Source of the DNA: Gemmatimonadota bacterium
GTDB lineage: Bacteria > Gemmatimonadota > Gemmatimonadetes > Gemmatimonadales > GWC2-71-9
Length of the DNA: 17,984 nucleotides
NCBI GenBank assembly: GCA_003222235.1
Contig: QHVD01000330.1
Coordinates: 1 to 17,984, forward strand
Direction of reading: 5' to 3'
Under the pieces are notes generated by a model. The model did no database searches, was not told the origin of the DNA, and was given only the letters and a program-made list of their open reading frames with translations. How positions within the stretch are numbered: the stretch's first letter is position 1; each line of letters starts with the position of its first letter. Shown piece by piece: positions 5,848-12,376 of the stretch. The position numbers were made by a program, and so were the translations under genes.

Positions 5848-7404
5848 TCAGTCCACCGGCTGGAGTGCCTCGCCGAGCACGCGCCCGTCCAGCGGCTCGC
5901 TGGGCGTGAGCCCGAGCAGCCGTGCCAGCGTCGGGGCAATATCCACCGTGCTCACCCGCCCGCGGTACACGCCGCGCCGGACGCCGCGCCCCCAGAAGAG
6001 CAGCGGCACGTGGGCGTCGAGGTCGCTCGGCTGGCCGTGCATGGCGATCGGCAGGTTCTCCAGGCTCCAGATCGCGTACGGTTTCAGCGTTGCCACGAGC
6101 TCCACCCCCGCGTTCGGCGCGATCTGGTGCTGCCAGCGCCGTACGAGAGGATCGGTCGTGTCCTTGCCCGCGAGGTCCGCCGGCCGATCCACGCGCGCGA
6201 CCCCGGGCTGCGCACGCAGGCGCGTGGCGAGATCCGCTACCACGCTGTCCACGTTCACGCCCTGCGCCGCGAGCTTTCCCCGGTCCGGCACCAGGACCAT
6301 TCCCGTCTCCAGATAAACCCAGTCGTGGCCCCCGATCCGGCTGTCGAGCGCGGCGTTCACGGCGCGAATTACGCTGTCGGGAATCACCCGCACGGCGTCC
6401 GAGTGCCCGAGAGCGAGGGACCGCTCCGGGAACGGCGTGACGCCGTGGTCCGACGTCAAGACGATCAGCACGCTCTCCCTCGTGTAGCGCACGAGCAGTT
6501 GCTGCAGAAACCACCCGAGGTAGCGGTCCAGCCGGAGGACCTGGTCGTGGATCTCCCGGGAGTCGGGGCCGAAGGCGTGCCCCACCAGGTCCGTGGCGGA
6601 GAGACTCACCGCCAGCAGGTCGGTCCCGCCTCGGCCGAGCTGCAGGGCCCGCACGCCTTCCAGCGCGAACGCGAGTGTGAGCGAATCCATCGTCGGGATG
6701 CCGCCGAATGCCAGGGCCGCGAGAGGGCTGTCCGCGGGCAGCCGGTGAGGAAACGTATAGTCGTGCCCGGCGTTCTCGTACGGCTCGCTATCGGCCTCCG
6801 AGTACGCACTCGGGGGGAGCAGCAGGTCCCAGGTCAAGCCGGCAGCCCGAAACGGAACCCGCCGCGCGTTGAACGCCTGCACCCAGGTCGGGAGCGAGTC
6901 GGCGTAGTACCGGCTCGTCGTGAAGACGCCCGACTGGTACCAGTAGACGCTCTCCTTCGCCCGGCCGATGGGGAGGATCGCCCCGCGATCCTTGCGGGAC
7001 ACGGACAGCGCCCGCGCGTTCGGCTCGGCCGCCTTGAGCCAGTCGAAGAACTCGGTCCCCCGGAACCGCGCCGGTGACGCGCCGGGGCCCGCAACGCCGA
7101 TGAGCCGCGCGGCCAACAAGTCCACCACGCCCCTCGCGTTGCTGATGATCCCCGTATGCGCGGGCCACCGCCCCGAGAGCACCGTCGCGTGTCCCGGTGC
7201 CGTCTCCGTGACGGCGTGATCCTGGTACGCGTCCGCGAAGTACGCCCCTCCGCGCAGCAGCCAGGTGAGCCCGCCGACAAGCTGGGTGCGGTAGCGGTCC
7301 AGGTAGTCCGGTCGCAGCTGGTCCACGGTGATGACGACGACGAGTCTGGGCTTGGGCGCAGGCCCGATCGCGAGGCCCGCGAGGACGAGCAGCGGAATGG
7401 ACAT
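5848..7404 (-). CDS. Alkaline phosphatase family protein (PafA/NPP-like phosphomonoesterase or phosphodiesterase)
   Basis: A 518-residue two-zinc enzyme of the alkaline phosphatase superfamily, probably periplasmic (short signal-like MSIPLLVLAGLAIGPAP). Visible active-site parts: metal-binding D28 in VVVITVDQLRPD; nucleophile Thr, most likely T68 in TETAPGHAT, matching the TxTxPxH pattern of PafA and nucleotide pyrophosphatases; SATDLVGHAFGP with the D-x-x-G-H ligands; LTSDHGVTPFPE with the paired Asp-His; and a third His in the AMHGQPSDLD segment. The C-terminus DGRVLGEAL is typical. Such enzymes release phosphate from esters; whether mono- or diesters cannot be read here. The start at 7404 lies 19 bases after the MFS stop, and the gene is followed by the coiled-coil gene after 7 bases. 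Confidence 0.88.
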   Translation of the reverse strand: MSIPLLVLAGLAIGPAPKPRLVVVITVDQLRPDYLDRYRTQLVGGLTWLLRGGAYFADAYQDHAVTETAPGHATVLSGRWPAHTGIISNARGVVDLLAARLIGVAGPGASPARFRGTEFFDWLKAAEPNARALSVSRKDRGAILPIGRAKESVYWYQSGVFTTSRYYADSLPTWVQAFNARRVPFRAAGLTWDLLLPPSAYSEADSEPYENAGHDYTFPHRLPADSPLAALAFGGIPTMDSLTLAFALEGVRALQLGRGGTDLLAVSLSATDLVGHAFGPDSREIHDQVLRLDRYLGWFLQQLLVRYTRESVLIVLTSDHGVTPFPERSLALGHSDAVRVIPDSVIRAVNAALDSRIGGHDWVYLETGMVLVPDRGKLAAQGVNVDSVVADLATRLRAQPGVARVDRPADLAGKDTTDPLVRRWQHQIAPNAGVELVATLKPYAIWSLENLPIAMHGQPSDLDAHVPLLFWGRGVRRGVYRGRVSTVDIAPTLARLLGLTPSEPLDGRVLGEALQPVD

Positions 7405-7423
7405 GCGCGAAAGGTAACCGCTC

Positions 7424-8635
7424 TCAGGCGGCGACCGGAGCCCGAGCCCGCCCCTCCCGCACCTGCCAGGCGAGCACGGCCGCGATCCCGACGACGCCCG
7501 CGGCGATGAAGAACGGGACGCCCGGTCCGAGATATTGATAAGCGTACGAAGCGCCGATGGGACCCACGATCGCCATGATGCCGCGGAAGGTCTGCTGGGC
7601 GCCCATTTGCACGCCGTACTCTTCCTTGCCGGTTCGATGACTCACCAACGCGGTCGTCGCCGGAAAGAGGAGCGCCGTCCCGATCGGGACGAGGACCAGG
7701 CATACCGTGAACGTCGACAGACTGGCCGGAAAGGGCATGAGCAAGAGCCCGAGCGCGAGCAGCACGGCGCCGAGCCGCATCGTCCGGACCTCGCCCAGCC
7801 AGGCGTTGATCCAGCCGACCGGATACGTTCGCATCACCACTCCGACGAAGCTGAACACGAAGAAGATGGGGCCGACGTTGTCCGGCGTCATCCCGAAGCG
7901 GTCCTTCAGGTAGAGCGACAGCACGGCGATCAGCGAGTTCAGGGCCAGCATCCCGACGGCGTACACCCAGATCACCTCGGAAACCGGACGTCCCGGATGG
8001 CGAATGACGTTCCACAACGGCCGCACGACCTGCCGCACCGATGCCGACCAGGAGACCGGCGAGTGGTGAGAGCCGTCGGGCGTCCTGGCGACTACCCGGG
8101 ACTCGGGCAGCCATCGCCAGGCGAACGCGACGTTGACCAGGACCAGCGTCGCAGCGGCGAGTCCCGGCCCCTTTGGGCCCCAGAGCATGTGGGTATACGA
8201 TCCGACGACCGCGCCGATGCTCACGCCGAGGCTGGTGGCCGCCGACAGCCACCCCAGGGCTTTGGCCCGCTCGTGCGGCGCCATCGTGTCGGCCACATAG
8301 GCCTGCGCCACGCCGGTGGTGCCGCCGCCGAAGCCCTGAACGAGCCGGCAGGCGAAGAGCAGCCACAGGCTGGTGGCGAAGCCGAAGATCAGGTACGCCG
8401 CGGCGGAGGCCGCGAGACCGATCAACAGGACCGGTCGCCGGCCGTAGCGGTCGGAGATCCGCCCCCAGAGCGGCGAGGCGAGGAGCTGCGCCACCGCGAA
8501 CGCGCTCACGAGCGGCCCGACGAGGCTCGGCGTGGCCCCGAGCCGCACGGCGAAGAACGGCAACAGCGGGGCCACGATCATCAGACCGATCATGTCCACA
8601 AAGCAAACCGCGATGAGCGCGATCAGCCGCTTCAT
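7424..8635 (-). CDS. MFS transporter, drug:H+ antiporter (DHA1/TetA) type
   Basis: A 403-residue inner-membrane exporter with about twelve hydrophobic segments. Motif D1-like DMIGLMIVAPLLPFF lies in the first helix (14-28), motif A GRISDRYGRRP in the first cytoplasmic loop (58-68), and GWLSAATSLGVSIGAVVGS resembles the motif C region of antiporters. ATG 8635 overlaps the permease stop by four bases (ATGA), which fixes the start; the longer frame upstream is a shadow of the permease gene. The substrate is unknown. Its coupling to an iron-type importer suggests export of a metal chelator or metal homeostasis rather than classical drug resistance, but that is inference. The C-terminal half is less conserved and ends in a basic tail. 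Confidence 0.88.
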   Translation of the reverse strand: MKRLIALIAVCFVDMIGLMIVAPLLPFFAVRLGATPSLVGPLVSAFAVAQLLASPLWGRISDRYGRRPVLLIGLAASAAAYLIFGFATSLWLLFACRLVQGFGGGTTGVAQAYVADTMAPHERAKALGWLSAATSLGVSIGAVVGSYTHMLWGPKGPGLAAATLVLVNVAFAWRWLPESRVVARTPDGSHHSPVSWSASVRQVVRPLWNVIRHPGRPVSEVIWVYAVGMLALNSLIAVLSLYLKDRFGMTPDNVGPIFFVFSFVGVVMRTYPVGWINAWLGEVRTMRLGAVLLALGLLLMPFPASLSTFTVCLVLVPIGTALLFPATTALVSHRTGKEEYGVQMGAQQTFRGIMAIVGPIGASYAYQYLGPGVPFFIAAGVVGIAAVLAWQVREGRARAPVAA

Positions 8636-10260
8636 CGTCTCGCTCCCAACCCCAGCACGATGGCGCTCACGACCATCAAGACGACTCCGAACGCGGCCGC
8701 CACGCCCATCTCGGAGACGCGCAGGCTCGACATGATTTCGATCGAGATCGGCCGATTGTCGTAGGTGTACAGCACGATGGATGTCACAAAGTCGCCGAGC
8801 GACGCCACGAACGCGAGGCTCCCGCCCGCGGCGAGCGCCGGCTTGAGGAGAGGGAGTGTGACGCGGCGAAACGTCGCCCACAGCCCGGCGCCGAGGCTGG
8901 CGGCCGCCTCTTCCAGCGCGGGATCGAGCTGCCAGTAGCCGGCCAACACCGCGCGTCCCGTGACCGGGAGGCTGCGGACCAGATAGGCGAACGGCAGCAG
9001 CACGACGGAGCCGACCAGCACCCATCGCAACGCCAGCGGCTGATGAACGCTGAACGTCGTGGCGAGGGCCACGGCGAATACCGTCCCGGGGACAGCCCAC
9101 GGGAGCGCCACGAGGGCTGCGATCGGCCCGCGCCACCTGCCCGCGCGCCGGCGCCCGGCAAGCTCCCCGGCGGCGAGGGCGAGCCCCACGGCGGCGCAGG
9201 TGCTCGCGGCGGCCATCCAGAGGGAGTTCACGAGCGGCCGCAGTCGCTCGGGCTCCGCGAACAGCCGCCCGTAGTTGACCACGCTCAGGATTGGCGGGAG
9301 GGTCTCGGTCGTCCAGCTGCCGTACGGAACGAGGGAGACGAGCAGCAGGGTGAGGTGGGGTAAGAGCAGCAGCGCCGCGAACAGCCACCCGGCCGCCGTG
9401 GCCAGGGCGCGGAGACTCGCCCGGTGGATCGGACGCCGGCGTGGGCCGGTGCCCTTCCCCAGGGCCGTGACGAGGTCCTCACCTTCGGTGCGGCGCAGCA
9501 CGGCGAGGCCGGCCAGGGCGACGAGCGCCAGCGTCGCGGTTTCGACCATCGCGAGCCGCAGCTCGCCGTTCAGCTTCGTGGCGACGATCTGCGTCGTCAT
9601 CACCCTGAACCCGCCCCCGAACACGTACGGGGCGCTGAACGAGCCGAGGGCGGTCAGGAAGACGAGCAGCGCCGCGCCGGCGAGGGACTGGCGCAGCAGC
9701 GGCAGGGTGACGCGCCGCAGGGTTCCCCAGCGCCCAGCGCCGAGCGCCTGCGCGGCCTCGACGAGCGACGCGTCGAGCCGGGCGAGGCCGGCCCGGGTGA
9801 AGAGATAGAAATACACGTACATCGAATAGGCGTGCACCAGCAGGATCGCCCCGGCGCCCTGGAGCCGCCAAGGCGCACTCCGTAACCCGAAGAGCGCCTG
9901 CACCGCCCGCGCGACGAACCCCGACTCGCCGTACAAGAAGAGGAACGCGATCACGCCGACGAACGGCGGCAGCACGGCGGGCAGTGCGATGAGCGCGCCG
10001 AGCGCCTTCCGCCCGGGTAAGTCGAGCCACTCGAACAGAAAGGCGAGCGGCACGCCGAGCGCCCCCGCCAGGGCGACGCTCGCGAACGAGATCCACACGC
10101 TCGCCCACAGCGCGCGCCACTCACCCGGCCGCGACGCGAACGCGCGGATCGCATCGCCGTGCGCGGCCTCGCCCACCGCAATCAGAATCGGGTAGAGCAC
10201 GAGCCATGCGAGCAGGAGGGTGAGCGCCGCCCGTGCCGCAGGGCCGAACCGCGAGCTCAC
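8632..10260 (-). CDS. Iron(III)-type ABC transporter permease, fused two-domain (FbpB-like)
   Basis: A 542-residue inner-membrane permease with two homologous halves, as in FbpB/SfuB. Each half carries the EAA loop that docks the ATPase: LVEAAQALGAGRWGTLRRV (166-184) and LEEAAASLGAGLWATFRRV (449-467). About twelve hydrophobic segments are seen, the halves being joined by a polar linker (about 258-285). The start is GTG at 10260, overlapping the ATPase stop by four bases (GTGA). The fused format is typical of iron(III) and some thiamine or phosphonate importers; binding protein and ATPase genes lie directly upstream. The complex would import a periplasmic substrate delivered by the lipoprotein at 11201-12373. 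The iron assignment rests on subfamily likeness only. Confidence 0.88.
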   Translation of the reverse strand: MSSRFGPAARAALTLLLAWLVLYPILIAVGEAAHGDAIRAFASRPGEWRALWASVWISFASVALAGALGVPLAFLFEWLDLPGRKALGALIALPAVLPPFVGVIAFLFLYGESGFVARAVQALFGLRSAPWRLQGAGAILLVHAYSMYVYFYLFTRAGLARLDASLVEAAQALGAGRWGTLRRVTLPLLRQSLAGAALLVFLTALGSFSAPYVFGGGFRVMTTQIVATKLNGELRLAMVETATLALVALAGLAVLRRTEGEDLVTALGKGTGPRRRPIHRASLRALATAAGWLFAALLLLPHLTLLLVSLVPYGSWTTETLPPILSVVNYGRLFAEPERLRPLVNSLWMAAASTCAAVGLALAAGELAGRRRAGRWRGPIAALVALPWAVPGTVFAVALATTFSVHQPLALRWVLVGSVVLLPFAYLVRSLPVTGRAVLAGYWQLDPALEEAAASLGAGLWATFRRVTLPLLKPALAAGGSLAFVASLGDFVTSIVLYTYDNRPISIEIMSSLRVSEMGVAAAFGVVLMVVSAIVLGLGARR

Positions 10261-11204
10261 GCGCGCTCCTCCGAGAACGTCATGACCCGCACCGCCTCGA
10301 CGTGGACGCGGTCGCCCACCCGGGCCGCGTCGGGGGCGGCGAGGACGTCGAGCCGCGCGCCGTGCTCGGTCTCGATCTCGTAAAACGCCGCGGCTCCCGT
10401 ATAGCGCCGCTCCTTCACGAGCGCGGCGAGCCCGCGGTCGGCGAACCGCAGCCGCTCGGGCCGCACCACCGCGACCTGGCCGTCGGACACGCCGAGCGCG
10501 CGGGCCGTGGGGCCGCGCACCACGTTCGCCCGGCCCACGAACGTGGCAACGAACAGCGTCGCGGGGCGCTCGTACAGCTCGTCCGCGGTGCCCACCTGCT
10601 CGAGCCGGCCCTGGTTCAGCACCGCGACGCGATCGCCCAGGTCGAAGGCCGCCTCCTGCTCGTGGGTCACGAAGATCTCGCGGCGGGTGCGCTCCCGCAG
10701 CGCCGGGTCGAGGTTCGAGAGCGGCTCGTCGAGCAGCAACACGCGCGGCTCGGGGGCGAGCGCCCGCGCCAGGGCGACCCGCTGCTGTTGGCCGCCGGAG
10801 AGCTCGTGCGGCATGCGGCGCTCGAACCCTGCGAGATCGACCAGAGCCAGCACGTCCGCGACTTTCCGCACGCTCGCCGCATCCCGCACCCCGAGAGCCC
10901 TGAGCCCGAAGGCCACGTTCGCTCCGACGTCGAGATGGGGGAACAGCGCGTAGTGCTGGAACACCATGCCGCAGCGCCGCCGCGCGGGTGGCAGCGTCGT
11001 GACGTCCTCGCCGCCGATCACGATGCGCCCGGTATCCGGCGCCTCGAAGCCGGCGATGAGGCGCAAGATCGTGGTCTTCCCGCTGCCGGACGGGCCGAGC
11101 AGCGACAGGATCTCGCCCCGGGCGATCTCACACCCGATCGGTCCCACGACCACCGCGGCGGACCACTGCTTGCGCACGCCCGCGAGCGTCACGAACCCCG
11201 TCAC
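10257..11204 (-). CDS. Iron(III)-type ABC transporter ATPase with internal deletion
   Basis: A 315-residue ATPase of the FbpC/PotA class. Seen: Walker A GPSGSGKT (37-44), Q-loop Q83 in MVFQHY, signature LSGGQQQR (135-142), Walker B with E160 in LLLDEPLSNLD, H-loop H181 in FVTHEQ, and a C-terminal regulatory TOBE-like barrel. From the catalytic Glu to the H-loop His there are only 21 residues. The other ABC ATPase in this window has 32, and FbpC-like proteins have about 33. The text jumps from LRERTRRE straight to IFVTHEQ (about base 10676), so roughly 12 residues of the helix and strand before the H-loop are missing in frame. This probably impairs ATP hydrolysis if real. GTG at 11204 overlaps the binding-protein stop (GTGA). 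Confidence 0.88.
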   Translation of the reverse strand: MTGFVTLAGVRKQWSAAVVVGPIGCEIARGEILSLLGPSGSGKTTILRLIAGFEAPDTGRIVIGGEDVTTLPPARRRCGMVFQHYALFPHLDVGANVAFGLRALGVRDAASVRKVADVLALVDLAGFERRMPHELSGGQQQRVALARALAPEPRVLLLDEPLSNLDPALRERTRREIFVTHEQEAAFDLGDRVAVLNQGRLEQVGTADELYERPATLFVATFVGRANVVRGPTARALGVSDGQVAVVRPERLRFADRGLAALVKERRYTGAAAFYEIETEHGARLDVLAAPDAARVGDRVHVEAVRVMTFSEERA

Positions 11205-12373
11205 GACCCCGACTCCCCCCCCTCCCCCACGCCTCTCCCGCGAACGCTCTCGTCCCAGTAGCGCATCCAGCCCGGGCCGCGCTCGGCGAGCGCGTCCCAG
11301 TCCACGTCGGCGACGCGCATCACGCGCCGCACCTCGCGCGCCCACGCCGGCAGCGAGTCGAGCGGCAGATCGAGCCGCCCCGGCAACCGGTACGCCTCGC
11401 GCGCGGCGAGGAGCTGGGCCTCGACGCTCCCGACGTACTCCTCGAACGCTTGCGCCGCGGCTCGATGCCGTGCGCCGCGCACGATGCCGATGGCGTCCTC
11501 GATCACGGGCGTGCCGCTCTTGGGAAAGACGTAGCCGAGCCGGAGCCCGTCGCGCCGGCTGAGAAGAATGTCGGGAAGGTCCCAAATGGTCACCAGACCC
11601 TCCTGTCGCACGATCTTTTGGTCGAGGAGCGGCCCATTGAGAACGTATTCCTTGGTCTGCGCGTCGAGCCGCCGCAGCCATCTGAACCCGGCTCCCGTGT
11701 CGCCCGTCGCCTTGAGGCCCCGCTCGATGATCATCCCCCAGACGGCGCGCATCGTGCCGCTCGCCAGCGGGTCGCGGACCAGCAGCTTTCCTTTCCACCG
11801 GGGTGCGAGCAGGTCGTCCCAATCCTGGGGCGCTTCCTCCGGCTTCACCGCCTGCTCGGCGTAGACAAGCACCACCGGCGTCTCGTAGGCCGCGAAGTAC
11901 ACATCGCCGGGCGCGCGCCCGTGGGGATCGATCGCCCCCGCCCAGTCCGGCCGGAACGGCTCGAGCAGCGAGTCGCGCGCGCCGCGCGCGAAGATCGTCG
12001 CCGGCCCGCCGAACCACAGGTCGGCCTGCGGGTTGGCCCGCTCGGAGCGGAGCCGCTCGTACACCTCCTGCGACCCCATGTCGAGCCAGCGGACGTCAAC
12101 GTCGGGATGCAACTGCTCGAAGCGGCGCTCCAGCAACGTGAGCAGATCGCGGCCGTGGGGAGAGTAGATGACGAGGGGCGTTCGGCGATCGCCCCCACAC
12201 CCCGTGAGCAACGCGAGCAACGTGACGCCGAGAAGCCAGTGCGGAGTGCGGAATGCGGAGTGCGGAATTGCAGTGGGAGGTCGAGCCGCTACACGACGCT
12301 CACCCTGACACTCCGCACTCCGCATTCCGCATTCCGCATTCGCTTCATTCACTCCGCACTCCGCACTCCGCAT
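11201..12373 (-). CDS. Iron(III)-type ABC transporter substrate-binding lipoprotein
   Basis: Up to 390 residues. The mature protein is a periplasmic binding protein of the AfuA/FbpA type: TPLVIYSPHGRDLLTLLERRFEQ, the SGTMRAVW region, and the late motif GYVFPKSGTPVIEDAIGIV shared by iron and 2-aminoethylphosphonate binders. The signal peptide WLLGVTLLALLTGC carries a good lipobox (LTGC, Cys59 from the longest start). No ATG lies near the signal peptide. The only in-frame starts are within a heptamer repeat array: ATG 12373, three bases after the PIG-L stop, GTG 12352, or ATG 12325. The leader up to residue 45 is thus largely translated repeat (ECGMRSAEC, IPHSAFRTPH). The ancestral start was probably overwritten. 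It overlaps the ATPase gene by four bases. Confidence 0.8.
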   Translation of the reverse strand: MRSAECGVNEANAECGMRSAECQGERRVAARPPTAIPHSAFRTPHWLLGVTLLALLTGCGGDRRTPLVIYSPHGRDLLTLLERRFEQLHPDVDVRWLDMGSQEVYERLRSERANPQADLWFGGPATIFARGARDSLLEPFRPDWAGAIDPHGRAPGDVYFAAYETPVVLVYAEQAVKPEEAPQDWDDLLAPRWKGKLLVRDPLASGTMRAVWGMIIERGLKATGDTGAGFRWLRRLDAQTKEYVLNGPLLDQKIVRQEGLVTIWDLPDILLSRRDGLRLGYVFPKSGTPVIEDAIGIVRGARHRAAAQAFEEYVGSVEAQLLAAREAYRLPGRLDLPLDSLPAWAREVRRVMRVADVDWDALAERGPGWMRYWDESVRGRGVGEGGESGS

Positions 12374-12375
12374 TT
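12238..12375. repeat. Inverted heptamer array (ACTCCGC/ATTCCGC)
   Basis: Four tandem heptamers AGTGCGG/AATGCGG lie at 12238-12265. Seven copies in the opposite orientation, ACTCCGC/ATTCCGC, lie at 12310-12337 and 12351-12371, with a degenerate patch between them. The spacer 12270-12309 is non-repetitive. Bases 12240-12266 and 12312-12338 are inverted copies with one mismatch in 27, so the RNA can form a long hairpin. The array fills the whole gap between the PIG-L stop and the lipoprotein signal peptide and is translated as part of the latter's open frame; the unit of 7 gives a 7-residue period (xPHSAFR). Simple ATTCCGC-type arrays seem common in some environmental high-GC genomes, but that is from memory. 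Confidence 0.85.
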
Positions 12376-12376
12376 G

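Noticed and set aside
7424..9388. 654-residue reading of the MFS frame
   Set aside because: The upstream part is an out-of-frame reading of the permease gene. The ATG at 8635 in the ATGA overlap begins the real protein.
12238..12375. CRISPR array
   Set aside because: The units are 7-base tandem repeats in both orientations without unique spacers, and no cas gene is present.
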